From Flavobacterium sp. N3904 (GTDB taxonomy: Bacteria > Bacteroidota > Bacteroidia > Flavobacteriales > Flavobacteriaceae), in assembly GCF_025947305.1 (NCBI RefSeq), contig NZ_CP110009.1:1777501-1841500 (forward strand): a stretch of 64,000 nucleotides of DNA, written 5' to 3'. Positions within the stretch are counted from its first letter, which is position 1, and the number at the start of each line of letters is the position of its first letter. The position numbers and the translations under genes are program-made. The notes below the pieces were generated by a model that worked only from the letters and a program-made list of their open reading frames with translations, was not told the origin of the DNA and did no database searches. This document shows positions 1 through 8,044 of this stretch, piece by piece.

Positions 1-194
1 CTGTTGTTCCGCCAGGAGCATCGCAGAGTAGCTACGTTTGGAAGGGATAAGCGCTGAAAGCATATAAGCGCGAAACCCACCACAAGATGAGATTTCTTTT
101 AAGGGTCGTGGGAGATGACCACGTTGATAGGCTATAGATGTAAAGGCAGTAATGTCATAGTCGAGTAGTACTAATAACCCGTAAGCTTATGTAC
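1..194 (+). rRNA. 23S ribosomal RNA, 3' end (partial)
   Basis: The opening bases match the highly conserved 3' terminal part of bacterial 23S rRNA (the GAAGGGATAA stretch, the GAAACCCACC segment and the terminal ACTAATAACCCGTAAGCTTA). The gene starts before the window. The 3' end is placed near 194 by similarity to other Flavobacterium 23S genes and may be off by a few bases. 5S rRNA follows about 155 nt later, so this is the tail of an rRNA operon read on the + strand. Confidence 0.93.
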
Positions 195-201
195 ACCTTT
201 T

Positions 202-221
202 CCCGAGCCGCAAGGCTCGGG
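202..221 (+). other. hairpin in the 23S-5S spacer
   Basis: A perfect 8-bp stem, CCCGAGCC and GGCTCGGG, closes a GCAA tetraloop just after 23S rRNA. A GNRA loop at this place is most simply a processing or stabilising structure in the rRNA precursor. It has no T-tract directly after it, so it is not a good terminator. Confidence 0.6.
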
Positions 222-350
222 GAGAAACTTTCTAATAAAATACTTTTTATATTCTTTATCTCAGTATGTTACGATATTATTGCAATTACGAATTCAGAAT
301 TATGAATTACGACTTGCAGATAATTGCCCAAAGCAATTATAACAACCTTA

Positions 351-458
351 AGGTGGTTATTGCGGCGGGGCTCACCTCTTCCCATCCCGAACAGAGTAGT
401 TAAGCCCGCCTGCGCAGATGGTACTGCAGTTATGTGGGAGAGTATGTCGTCGCCTTTC
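351..458 (+). rRNA. 5S ribosomal RNA
   Basis: A segment of about 108 nt with the conserved 5S core (CCCATCCCGAACAG, then AAGCCCGCCTGCGC and GGTACTGC) and ends that pair (GGTGGTTATTGCGGCG with CGTCGCC). It follows 23S in the usual order. The exact ends are estimated from the pairing. A strong terminator comes directly after it. Confidence 0.93.
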
Positions 459-464
459 TTTTTA

Positions 465-497
465 AAAACCCTTCATCCTATCGATGAGGGGTTTTTT
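465..497 (+). terminator. rho-independent terminator of the rRNA operon
   Basis: A 13-bp stem with one G-U pair (AAAACCCTTCATC with GATGAGGGGTTTT), a CTATC loop and a run of six T. It lies seven bases after the estimated 5S end. Confidence 0.85.
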
Positions 498-711
498 GTT
501 TTGAAGAAGGTTTTAAATAAAAAAACTCAAAAACTCAAAGAAAGAACTATTCTAAATTACCTCGAATCTGTACTAAATTATCTCAAGAGTCAATACATCG
601 TTTTCGTGTAGTTAAAATAGCAGTTGTATTGGAAAATACAGTTGCATTTTCAATGGAATTAGGATACTACTTTAGCCATAGAAATTATTACTAATTTAAA
701 ACAGCAGTATT

Positions 712-1116
712 ATGAAAACGATTTTAAAACTTAGTCTAGTAGTATTAGTAGCGATGACTACCATGAGTACTTATGCAATCGATGGTGATTTTTTACTAAA
801 TGTAAAAAAAGGAACGGGTAAAGAAATTAGTTTTTCTGTAAACCAGATTCAAAAAGCCAATGTGACGATCTATGATAAATTCCACAATGTAATCTATAGC
901 GAAATCGCCACCGGAAAAGGGGGTATCTTGAAAACCTATAGTCTTGAGGAATTTCCTGATGGCGTTTACTTTTTGGAAGTGGAAACCAATCTTAAAAAAG
1001 TGACACATGAAATCGTGATTGCTAATCAAGCGACCACTTTGTCGAGAAAATCAATCGCCGAAGTTTACAAAGGAGAATTGAAAATGAAAAACCAAAACGT
1101 GGCTACAACCAATTAA
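712..1116 (+). CDS. small secreted protein with a sorting-tail-like beta domain
   Basis: A 134-residue protein of unknown role. Residues 1-22 form a Sec signal peptide ending in TYA, so the protein is exported. Residues about 30-105 have a repeating strand pattern (VTIYDKFHNVIYSE, then LKTYSLEEFPDGVYFLEVE) like the type IX C-terminal sorting fold and DUF3244-type small secreted proteins of Bacteroidota; here it makes up nearly the whole protein. It stands alone between the rRNA operon and a tRNA gene, with its own terminator 44 bases after the stop. A structural or regulatory secreted protein is possible, but nothing in the sequence assigns a function. Confidence 0.7.
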   Translation: MKTILKLSLVVLVAMTTMSTYAIDGDFLLNVKKGTGKEISFSVNQIQKANVTIYDKFHNVIYSEIATGKGGILKTYSLEEFPDGVYFLEVETNLKKVTHEIVIANQATTLSRKSIAEVYKGELKMKNQNVATTN

Positions 1117-1159
1117 TTGGGTTGCTGTTTAGGACACAATACTTACTTCGAAATTATGA

Positions 1160-1188
1160 AAAACAGCTCTTCTTTGAGCTGTTTTTTT
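1160..1188 (+). terminator. terminator after the small secreted protein gene
   Basis: A perfect 10-bp stem (AAAACAGCTC with GAGCTGTTTT), a loop of six bases and a T-tract. Confidence 0.85.
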
Positions 1189-1239
1189 GTTTATAATGTA
1201 AAACGGAATTAAACTATAAAGAGGTTGTGAAAACGTAAT

Positions 1240-1360
1240 TGCATGAGGGATGGGAACGGCATCCCACACTTTTGGGTGTGGATACAGTGGACAGCCCGAC
1301 CGCGTTGCCAACAAAAAAGTTCTTACCAAGATGAAATGGTGTGCAACGGGGGCATGCCAA
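1240..1360 (+). repeat. structured dispersed-repeat-like element A
   Basis: The element starts with GCATGAGGGATGGGAACGG and contains AGCCCGACCGCGTTGC. It can fold into two hairpins: ATCC(C)ACAC with GTGTGGAT, and CGTTGC with GCAACG much further on. Its start resembles element B at 4419 (GCGTGAGGGATAGAAGC). From memory, sequences beginning GTGAGGGATAGAAG and containing AGCCCGACC are frequent between genes in Flavobacterium; copy number cannot be checked here. Confidence 0.45.
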
Positions 1361-1540
1361 AATTCTAAATTTAATTATTCATATTTCTTGATTTCTTGGT
1401 TTTTTTAATAGTTAAATGTATTTATTTTGTTTTAATTTATGGTTGTTTCCTTTTTTGGATTGATTTAAAAGTATAATTGATTAGATATTAGGTATATGTG
1501 TATTTGATTAAAATAAAAAGTAAAATTTATTAAAAAATAT

Positions 1541-1571
1541 TTTGCACATGCGGAAAAGTAGTCTATATTTG
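1541..1571 (+). promoter_or_regulatory. Bacteroidota-type promoter of the tRNA-Val gene
   Basis: TTTG at 1541-1544 (-33 element) and TATATTTG at 1564-1571 (perfect match to the -7 consensus TAnnTTTG), separated by 19 bases. The tRNA begins 38 bases further on. Confidence 0.75.
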
Positions 1572-1609
1572 CACTCGCAATAAGGAAATGAAAATTACTA
1601 AATTGTTAA

Positions 1610-1684
1610 GGGCGATTAGCTCAGCTGGTTCAGAGCACCTCGTTTACACCGAGGGGGTCGGGGGTTCGAACCCCTCATCGCCCA
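1610..1684 (+). tRNA. tRNA-Val (anticodon UAC)
   Basis: A complete cloverleaf: acceptor stem GGGCGAT with ATCGCCC, D arm AGCTCAGCTGGTTCAGAGC, anticodon stem CCTCG with CGAGG around loop TTTACAC (anticodon TAC), and T arm GGGGGTTCGAACCCCT. The 3' CCA is not encoded, so it must be added after transcription. A promoter and a terminator flank it closely, so it is a single-gene unit. Confidence 0.96.
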
Positions 1685-1690
1685 CAAGAC

Positions 1691-1720
1691 AAACTCCATT
1701 AGAAATAATGGAGTTTTTTT
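1691..1720 (+). terminator. terminator of the tRNA-Val gene
   Basis: A perfect 10-bp stem (AAACTCCATT with AATGGAGTTT) followed by T residues. Confidence 0.85.
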
Positions 1721-1831
1721 ATGCTTTATTTTTAAATAATTTTTACTATTGTTTGAAAAAAAATAACTCTAAATGCATATTTCGCATAAAACCTTTATTA
1801 TATTTGTCATAAATATACATATCACAACAAT

Positions 1832-3058
1832 ATGAAAGATTTATTAAATAAATTTGAAAACAAAGCTCCTGAAATTGTATTCAACTGGAAAGATTCTGAA
1901 ACCGAAGCTGAAGGTTGGACAGTGATAAACTCTCTTCGTGGTGGTGCGGCCGGTGGTGGAACCCGAATGAGAAAAGGTCTGGATATGAATGAAGTTTTGT
2001 CATTGGCCAAAACCATGGAAGTAAAGTTTACCGTTTCTGGACCAGCAATTGGTGGAGCTAAATCTGGAATTAATTTTGACCCCAACGACCCTCGAAAACA
2101 AGGAGTACTTCAACGTTGGTACAAGGCAGTTTCTCCTTTGCTAAAGAGCTATTATGGAACTGGTGGTGATTTGAATGTTGATGAAATTCATGAAGTAATT
2201 CCTATGACCGAAGAATGTGGTGTCTGGCATCCGCAAGAAGGTGTCTTCAACGGTCATTTTAAGCCTACAGAGGCAGATAAAATTAATAGAATAGGTCAAT
2301 TGCGTCATGGAGTTATTAAAGTTATTGAAAACCCAAAATTCTCTCCCGACGTAACCAGAAAATACACAATTGCAGATATGATTACCGGTTTTGGAGTTGC
2401 TGAAGCAGTACGCCATTATTATGATATCTATGGTGGTTCTGTAAAAGGGAAAAAGGCAATTGTTCAAGGATTTGGGAATGTAGGTTCGGCTGCTGCATTT
2501 TATTTGGCCGAAATGGGAGCCAAAATTATTGGAATTATAGATAGAGACGGAGGATTAATGAACGAAGAAGGATTTACTTTTGAAGAGATAAAAACACTTT
2601 TCCTAAATAAATATGGTAATAAATTGATTGCAAATAATATGATTCCTTTTGAAGAAATCAACGAAAAGATTTGGACGATTGGAGCCGAAATATTTACTCC
2701 TTGCGCTGCTTCTCGATTGGTTGCACAAAGTCAGATAGATAGCTTAATAGCCAATGGTCTTGAAGTTATTTCATGCGGAGCTAATGTACCTTTTGCTGAT
2801 ACTGCCATTTTCTTTGGACCTATAATGGAAGATGTAGATCGTAAAGTGAGCTTAATTCCAGATTTTATTTCTAACTGCGGAATGGCTCGAGTTTTTGCTT
2901 ATTTCATGGAGAAAAAAGTACAAATGACCGATGAAGCTATTTTTACAGACACTTCAGAAACAATAAAAAAAGCCATTGCAAAAGCACATGATTTGAATAT
3001 TTCAAAAAAGAATATTAGTGCTACTGCCTTTGAGATAGCTTTAAAGCAGCTTACATAA
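1832..3058 (+). CDS. Glu/Leu/Phe/Val dehydrogenase family protein
   Basis: A 408-residue cytoplasmic enzyme that oxidatively deaminates an amino acid, most likely glutamate, with NAD(P). The N-terminal dimerisation/substrate domain carries GGAAGGGTR (residues 37-45) and the lysine-containing PAIGGAKSGI (71-80). The GTGGDLNVDE stretch (109-118) corresponds to the catalytic loop. The Rossmann coenzyme motif is GFGNVG (213-218), followed by IIDRDG, where the acidic residue would favour NAD. The family is clear; substrate choice among Glu, Leu, Phe and Val is not decided by what is visible. It is a single-gene unit with a strong terminator. Confidence 0.9.
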   Translation: MKDLLNKFENKAPEIVFNWKDSETEAEGWTVINSLRGGAAGGGTRMRKGLDMNEVLSLAKTMEVKFTVSGPAIGGAKSGINFDPNDPRKQGVLQRWYKAVSPLLKSYYGTGGDLNVDEIHEVIPMTEECGVWHPQEGVFNGHFKPTEADKINRIGQLRHGVIKVIENPKFSPDVTRKYTIADMITGFGVAEAVRHYYDIYGGSVKGKKAIVQGFGNVGSAAAFYLAEMGAKIIGIIDRDGGLMNEEGFTFEEIKTLFLNKYGNKLIANNMIPFEEINEKIWTIGAEIFTPCAASRLVAQSQIDSLIANGLEVISCGANVPFADTAIFFGPIMEDVDRKVSLIPDFISNCGMARVFAYFMEKKVQMTDEAIFTDTSETIKKAIAKAHDLNISKKNISATAFEIALKQLT

Positions 3059-3077
3059 AAATTATATTTCAATGGTT

Positions 3078-3122
3078 AAAAACGGATTGAACAGCTTTAA
3101 AAACTGTTCAATCCGTTTTTTT
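3078..3122 (+). terminator. terminator after the amino-acid dehydrogenase
   Basis: A perfect 17-bp stem (3078-3094 with 3104-3120), a 9-base loop and a T-tract; one of the strongest terminators in the window. Confidence 0.92.
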
Positions 3123-3298
3123 ATGTAAAAAGTTCAATAAAAAATAAAATGCTAAAACAAATTAATCTCTAAAAAACAATTGCTAAGGTTAAACGTGCAG
3201 TTATAGTTTGTTTTTAATTCTAGGCAGTTTTTTATTGTTGACAATTTTTAGTACTTTTCAACGTTTTTATAAATACAGTTTTTAATTCAATTTTCACA

Positions 3299-4201
3299 AT
3301 GAGTTCTACATTTTCCAACGATCAAAAGAAATCATTAGTTCTATCCATACTCATTTACGCATCCTTATTGCTACTCTTGTTTTTTATCCGTTTTTGGCCA
3401 CCTGCCAATCTCGAAGAACTGGTAGGCAGTGGTGGAGGAGGAGGTGGCGTTACCCTAAACTTTGGTGATAGTGATTTGGGGTCTGGAAAAAATACGCAAA
3501 GCGAGATTCTGAATGTACAAAACCAAGCCAAACAAGTTGCTGCCAAAAGCACTCCTGACGAAGCTATTTTATCTCAAGAAAATGCCACCGAGGAAAGTGT
3601 GGTTATCCCTCAAAAAGAAAGGCCCAAAAAAACTGAAGTTGTTGTCAAAGAAACACCAAAACCCGAAGTGGTTAAACCAAAAGTTTCAAACTCTACTAAT
3701 GACGCCTTGGCTAGTATTTTAAAAGGTTCTAACAAAGGTGGGGACGGCGATGACAAAACCGCTGGCAACAAAGGAAAATCAAATGGAAGTTTGGCAGCTA
3801 CGGGTTATTACGGTACAGGAGGAACGGGTGGTGGAACAGGCGGAGGCAATGGTACCGGAAACGGTATTGGCAACGGCAGCGGTTATGGTCCAGGGAGTGG
3901 TGGAGGCTCAGGCGGAGGGACTGGAGGCGGTTCCGGCTATTCTCTTGGTAATAGAAAAGCGCTCACTAAACCTGCGCCCAAATACACTTGCAACGAATCT
4001 GGTAAAGTGGTTGTAGAGGTTTCTGTTGACCGAAACGGAAATACCATCAACGCTGTTCCAGGTACAAAAGGCACGACCAATACTGCAAAATGCCTGCTGG
4101 ACCAAGCCCGAATTGCAGCGATGAATACCAAATGGGACGCCAGCAGTGACGCTCCCGAAAAGCAAATAGGCAAGATTATTTATAATTTCAATCTGAATTA
4201 G
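3299..4201 (+). CDS. TonB-like energy-transducing protein
   Basis: A 300-residue inner-membrane-anchored protein. Residues 13-32 are a single membrane segment, residues about 100-130 a Lys/Pro-rich stretch, residues about 165-216 a long Gly/Ser/Thr-rich linker, and residues 217-300 a small C-terminal domain resembling the TonB C-terminus (KVVVEVSVDRNGNTINAV). That domain has two cysteines that could form a disulfide in the periplasm. The expected job is to carry proton-motive energy from an ExbB/ExbD motor to outer-membrane receptors. The motor genes lie just downstream on the opposite strand. The glycine-rich linker is unlike the Pro-rich linker of enteric TonB, so a TolA/AgmX-type role is an alternative. 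Confidence 0.78.
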   Translation: MSSTFSNDQKKSLVLSILIYASLLLLLFFIRFWPPANLEELVGSGGGGGGVTLNFGDSDLGSGKNTQSEILNVQNQAKQVAAKSTPDEAILSQENATEESVVIPQKERPKKTEVVVKETPKPEVVKPKVSNSTNDALASILKGSNKGGDGDDKTAGNKGKSNGSLAATGYYGTGGTGGGTGGGNGTGNGIGNGSGYGPGSGGGSGGGTGGGSGYSLGNRKALTKPAPKYTCNESGKVVVEVSVDRNGNTINAVPGTKGTTNTAKCLLDQARIAAMNTKWDASSDAPEKQIGKIIYNFNLN

Positions 4202-4227
4202 GAGCAGCTCTTTTTTGAATTCCATCG

Positions 4228-4312
4228 ACAGTTGTCCTGCTATCCGCTGCAATCTTGCTTATCCCGTAAAAAAAAACGGGACAATCAAGGATTTTTACTA
4301 CTATCAGGGCTA
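4228..4312 (-). repeat. structured dispersed-repeat-like element C
   Basis: Read on the - strand it begins CTAGCCCTGATAGTAG and ends CAGCGGATAGCAGGAC. The middle holds the perfect inverted repeat TCCCGT and ACGGGA around eight A/T bases, and outside it CAAGGATT pairs with AATCTTG with one bulge. From memory, this CTAGCCCTGAT...GCGGATAGCAGG pattern is common between Flavobacterium genes; its copy number cannot be tested in this window. Confidence 0.5.
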
Positions 4313-4418
4313 GTTTACACGTTTAGTTTTTCAAAAGATATTTTATAAAAAACTTCCTCTTTGTCTATATTCCAAAACTTTAATTAATAGTCAATAATTT
4401 CTTGTGTTTTTGATAAAG

Positions 4419-4484
4419 TGCGTGAGGGATAGAAGCAAGCTACCGAAGTAGCGCGGATTCCCGATAGCTATCGGGAGACCGCAA
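4419..4484 (+). repeat. structured dispersed-repeat-like element B
   Basis: Starts GCGTGAGGGATAGAAGC, like element A at 1240. It contains the hairpin GCTAC-CGAA-GTAGC and the perfect 16-bp palindrome CCCGATAGCTATCGGG enclosed by a GCGG/CCGC pair. It lies directly before the terminator shared by the convergent genes. Confidence 0.5.
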
Positions 4485-4486
4485 TG

Positions 4487-4532
4487 AAAAAATGGGGCGA
4501 CTCTAGATTGTCTAAAGTAGCCCCATTTTTTT
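4487..4532. terminator. bidirectional terminator between tonB-like gene and exbD
   Basis: A perfect 12-bp stem (AAAAAATGGGGC with GCCCCATTTTTT) around a 21-base loop. A-rich and T-rich flanks make it usable from both strands, as suits its position between convergent genes. Confidence 0.8.
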
Positions 4533-4563
4533 ATTGTGGTCACGCCCAACTAATTTTTAAATT

Positions 4564-4959
4564 TTACTTTGGACTTGTGGCAATCACGAACTTTAAGTTG
4601 TTTTTCACTCCTATTTGCAATACATCAACTAAATCCTGTACCTGTAAATTGAATGGAATCCGTACGATAACGGTTTGGTCTTTTTGCGTATTCATTTTGG
4701 ACATCAAAGTCGTTTCTAGTTCCTCAAAAGGAACGGGTTCCTTGTCGATATAGAATTTTTTGTCTTCGGTGACGGATAAACTAATATATTGTTTGTTGGT
4801 TTTTTCATTGGTTTTTGACTTTGGCAAAGTCATCTTAATCACATTCGGATTTGCCAACGTTGAGATAATCAGGAAAAACAGCAACAAAAAAAACATGATG
4901 TCACTCAAGGAGGATGTGGCTACTTCGGCGTGAAATCTTCTTTTTCTTTTGATAGACAT
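4564..4959 (-). CDS. exbD: ExbD/TolR family biopolymer transport protein
   Basis: A 131-residue protein with a short positively charged cytoplasmic start, one membrane segment at about residues 18-36 (preceded by SLSDIMFF, where the conserved Asp of ExbD/TolR is expected), and a periplasmic domain of about 95 residues. With ExbB it forms the proton-driven motor that powers TonB. It starts 3 nt after exbB ends, so the two are one operon. The likely partner, the TonB-like protein at 3299-4201, is convergent. Confidence 0.9.
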   Translation of the reverse strand: MSIKRKRRFHAEVATSSLSDIMFFLLLFFLIISTLANPNVIKMTLPKSKTNEKTNKQYISLSVTEDKKFYIDKEPVPFEELETTLMSKMNTQKDQTVIVRIPFNLQVQDLVDVLQIGVKNNLKFVIATSPK

Positions 4960-4962
4960 GAT

Positions 4963-5658
4963 TTATGCTTTTTGAATAATGTTCACGAATTCCAATATTT
5001 GCTTTTGTACTTTCAAAGCATAATTATCGATTTTTCCGTTCAATAAATGGTAAGCGCTGTAGGCAATGATACCAACGATCAGTCCTGAACCGCTACTGAT
5101 CATTTTTTCGTACAAACCTCCTGAAATATTACCAATACTGATATTTTCGGTTACAGAGATGCTGTAAAAAATCTTGATTACCCCAGATATTGTTCCGATA
5201 AATCCTAACGTTGGTGCTATACCAGCGATGAGACCCAATTGACCCAGATGTTGTTCCATTTGGGCAATTTCGATATCGGCGGCACGATCCATATTCGATT
5301 CAATTTCGGCAATGGGGCGACCAATTAATAAAATTCCTTCTTTGATTACATTTCCTGAAGCGGTATTGGTTCTCTCGGTGATGGAACGCGCCAAATCAAA
5401 GTTCCCTGCAGTAAGATGATCGCGTATGTCTCGCATCAAAAGCGGATCTACTTTGGACACTTTATGGATGAACAAATACCGTTCTATAATTATATAAAAG
5501 GTGTAAAATAATAAGATTGCAATAGGAATTAAAAAAAATCCTCCTTTAAGTATAAACCCCAAAACGGAGATTTCAGTATTGGGTGCTATTTTTTCGATAA
5601 CAACATTGGATGCAGCGTTGGCAAGAGTATCGGCTTGTAATTGTATGAAACTAAACAT
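4963..5658 (-). CDS. exbB: MotA/TolQ/ExbB proton channel family protein
   Basis: A 231-residue inner-membrane protein with three hydrophobic segments (about residues 33-55, 137-160 and 175-200). The long cytoplasmic loop between the first two carries the family-type IAEIESNMDRAADIEIAQMEQHLGQLG region (quoted in part for position, residues about 115-141), and the segment GIAPTLGFIGTISGVI is the ExbB/TolQ signature. It is the channel component that works with the following exbD gene, 3 nt away. Confidence 0.9.
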   Translation of the reverse strand: MFSFIQLQADTLANAASNVVIEKIAPNTEISVLGFILKGGFFLIPIAILLFYTFYIIIERYLFIHKVSKVDPLLMRDIRDHLTAGNFDLARSITERTNTASGNVIKEGILLIGRPIAEIESNMDRAADIEIAQMEQHLGQLGLIAGIAPTLGFIGTISGVIKIFYSISVTENISIGNISGGLYEKMISSGSGLIVGIIAYSAYHLLNGKIDNYALKVQKQILEFVNIIQKA

Positions 5659-5787
5659 ATATTATTTTGGGTTTATAATCATTAATTCTAAAAATTATTT
5701 CAATTTTGTATAAAATACTTTTCACTGTAATATTAAACTAAAAAAAGTGAAAATTATTTCAATTTACAACTATTTTATCAAATAATA

Positions 5788-7023
5788 ATGAACTATCAAG
5801 AAACCACAAACTGGATGTTTAATCAACTTCCGATGTATCAATTGCAAGGGGCTTCGGCTTATAAAAAAGACTTGACCAATGTAAATTTACTGGCGGAGCA
5901 TCTTGATAATCCTCAACAAAAATTAAAATGCATTCATGTTGCGGGTACGAACGGTAAAGGCTCTACGTCGCACATGTTGGCTTCTGTCCTACAAGAAGCG
6001 GGATACAAAGTGGGACTATACACTTCTCCACATTTAAAAGATTTTCGGGAACGCATCAAGATTAACGGTGCCGAAATCTCCGAGACTTTTGTTTGTGAAT
6101 TCATTGAGAAACACAAATCCTTTTTTGAAGAAAACGACATGAGTTTCTTTGAAATGTCGGTTGGATTGGCTTTTGACTATTTTGCAAAAGAAAAAGTAGA
6201 CATTGCCGTTATCGAAGTGGGATTGGGTGGAAGATTGGATGCAACTAATATTATTACGCCATTGGTTTCGGTAATTACAAACATCGGAATCGATCATGTA
6301 CAATTTCTCGGTAACACTTTGGAGTCTATTGCAACCGAAAAAGCGGGAATTATCAAACCTGGAATTCCTGTAGTTATCGGCGAATATACTCCTGAAACCC
6401 ATACTGTTTTTTTAGAAAAAGCTTCGACAAATAATTCTCAAATTTATTTTGCTTCTGATTTGATTTCAGAAACATTTCCTTCTGATTTACTTGGGGATTA
6501 TCAAGATCACAATAAAAAAACGGTTATTCAAACCATTGCAATTTTAAACGAGCAAACTGATTTTAAAGTGAATGAAGAAAATGTAAAATCGGGATTATTT
6601 AATGTGCTAAAAAACACTGGATTACTTGGACGATGGCAACAATTGGGCGAAAACCCAAAAGTGATTTGTGATACCGCTCACAACAAAAACGGTCTAGAAA
6701 TTGTTTTGAAACAAATACAAAAAGAGACTTTTGAACATTTGCATATTGTGTTGGGAGTTGTCAATGACAAAGAATTGGATGAAGTATTGCCGCTGTTCCC
6801 TAAAAATGCAACGTATTATTTTTGTAAACCAAATATTCCACGTGGCTTGGATGCTGTTTCATTACAAGAAAATGCTTTGCGATTTTCATTAGTTGGAAAT
6901 GTATATGAATCGGTAAATGAAGCATTCAGCACTGCACAAAAAAATGCTTCTAAAAACGATTTTATCTATGTTGGAGGTAGTACTTTTGTAGTGGCTGAGT
7001 TGCCATTAAATAAAATTTTTTAA
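5788..7023 (+). CDS. folC: dihydrofolate synthase / folylpolyglutamate synthase
   Basis: A 411-residue cytoplasmic ATP-dependent ligase that adds glutamate to dihydropteroate or folates. The P-loop GTNGKGST is at residues 53-60, and the Mur-ligase-family motif EVGLGGRLDATN follows at about 142-153. DTAHNKNG near residue 300 marks the C-terminal glutamate-ligase domain. Length is normal for the family. It is transcribed alone, divergent from exbB and convergent with the Mla-type operon. Confidence 0.94.
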   Translation: MNYQETTNWMFNQLPMYQLQGASAYKKDLTNVNLLAEHLDNPQQKLKCIHVAGTNGKGSTSHMLASVLQEAGYKVGLYTSPHLKDFRERIKINGAEISETFVCEFIEKHKSFFEENDMSFFEMSVGLAFDYFAKEKVDIAVIEVGLGGRLDATNIITPLVSVITNIGIDHVQFLGNTLESIATEKAGIIKPGIPVVIGEYTPETHTVFLEKASTNNSQIYFASDLISETFPSDLLGDYQDHNKKTVIQTIAILNEQTDFKVNEENVKSGLFNVLKNTGLLGRWQQLGENPKVICDTAHNKNGLEIVLKQIQKETFEHLHIVLGVVNDKELDEVLPLFPKNATYYFCKPNIPRGLDAVSLQENALRFSLVGNVYESVNEAFSTAQKNASKNDFIYVGGSTFVVAELPLNKIF

Positions 7024-7063
7024 AATCATTTATTGAATGTAAAAAGCTCCTTGTAAGAATCGG

Positions 7064-8041
7064 TTATTTTTGAGAAGCGGCTTTTTTAGCCTCTTTTTCT
7101 TTATCTTTAAAATAACCTCTCAACAAAAAATTGCTTTGGGCTGCCTTAAGATCTTCGTCTAATTTTTCGGAACTGCTTTCTAGATTCTCAATAGTTCTTT
7201 TCAAACTGGCTCCTGATTTTTCATCATGTAACAAAACTCCAATAGTTGAATTAGGATTAGCACTAGCTTCTTTAAGATTATCCATAAATACATTGGCTGA
7301 TTTTGTCATCTTTTGTAATTCTAAAACTGATTTTTTAATCGAATTAAAAACGATGGTGTCGGTAACCAAATCATTCCCCAGAGTACCTTTTTTATTTAAT
7401 TTCGAGCTATATTCATTAAGTGAAGCAATAAGTTTTTCAGACTTTACAGAGGCTTTATTGAGCGATATAGCTATTGAATTAATGTTGTCATACATAGCAT
7501 CATCGTTTAACAATTTTCCAACAGTTCCTTCATTTGTTGTTAGCTTATGACTTATTTTTTTAAAATCGGTTGTTATTGCTAGAAGATTTTCATTGTTTTT
7601 CTGTAAAGTAATCATCATATTCTCTGTAGAATAGGTGCTTCCTACAAGCAAAGTATCTCCATCCTGTACGGTTGCGGAATTTGCAGTTCCACCATAAATA
7701 ATAACTACTTTATTCCCTATAAGACCATCAGTACCTATTTTAGTATTAGCATCTTTAAGAATAAACTGCTGTGCGCTTTCTTCAATAGCTAAAGTTACTA
7801 AAACATTCCTGCTTGGATTGATTCTGATATTCTTTACTTTCCCAATTTTCACACCAGAAAGCCAAACATTTGCTCCTGTTTGCAATCCGTTTACTTCGTC
7901 AAAAACAGTAACTAATTGCATTTTCTTTTTGAAAGTTTCATGAAGATTACCCACCATCAGAATCCCTGCCAAAAGAAATATTAATCCTATGAAAATAAAT
8001 AGACCAACTAATATATTGCGTTTCCTTGGTGATTCGTTCAT
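7064..8041 (-). CDS. MlaD-family (MCE domain) lipid transport protein
   Basis: A 325-residue protein anchored by one N-terminal membrane segment (about residues 9-30), with an MCE domain at about 38-116 (VTVFDEVNGLQTGANVWLSGVKIGKV). A long helical C-terminal part follows, rich in Asn/Ser/Lys and probably coiled. It is the periplasmic substrate-binding part of an MCE/Mla phospholipid ABC transporter. Third gene of a tight three-gene operon (3 nt after the ATPase gene). The protein ends in a short Lys/Ala-rich tail. Confidence 0.9.
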   Translation of the reverse strand: MNESPRKRNILVGLFIFIGLIFLLAGILMVGNLHETFKKKMQLVTVFDEVNGLQTGANVWLSGVKIGKVKNIRINPSRNVLVTLAIEESAQQFILKDANTKIGTDGLIGNKVVIIYGGTANSATVQDGDTLLVGSTYSTENMMITLQKNNENLLAITTDFKKISHKLTTNEGTVGKLLNDDAMYDNINSIAISLNKASVKSEKLIASLNEYSSKLNKKGTLGNDLVTDTIVFNSIKKSVLELQKMTKSANVFMDNLKEASANPNSTIGVLLHDEKSGASLKRTIENLESSSEKLDEDLKAAQSNFLLRGYFKDKEKEAKKAASQK

Positions 8042-8044
8042 AAC

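Larger units (their letters stand above)
1117..1609. other. intergenic region of 493 nt
   Basis: Holds the terminator at 1160-1188, a structured GC-richer element at about 1240-1360, then about 180 nt of very AT-rich DNA without a credible gene, and finally the tRNA promoter at 1541-1571. Open frames crossing the structured element have no codon-like character and no recognisable product. Confidence 0.7.
4202..4563. other. intergenic region of 362 nt between convergent genes
   Basis: No gene seen. It holds structured element C (about 4228-4312), element B (4419-4484) and the bidirectional terminator at 4487-4532. An open frame starting at 4484 overlaps the terminator and the end of exbD and is not considered real. 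Confidence 0.7.

Noticed and set aside
324..611. Open frame of 95 codons on the + strand
   Set aside because: It runs straight through 5S rRNA and the rRNA terminator; the translation follows the RNA, not a protein.
1129..1329. Open frame on the - strand next to the small secreted protein gene
   Set aside because: It overlaps a terminator and structured element A and has no recognisable protein pattern.
1588..1812. Open frame of 74 codons on the + strand
   Set aside because: It contains the whole tRNA-Val gene and its terminator.
4484..4753. Open frame of 89 codons on the + strand
   Set aside because: It begins inside a terminator and continues over the reverse strand of exbD.
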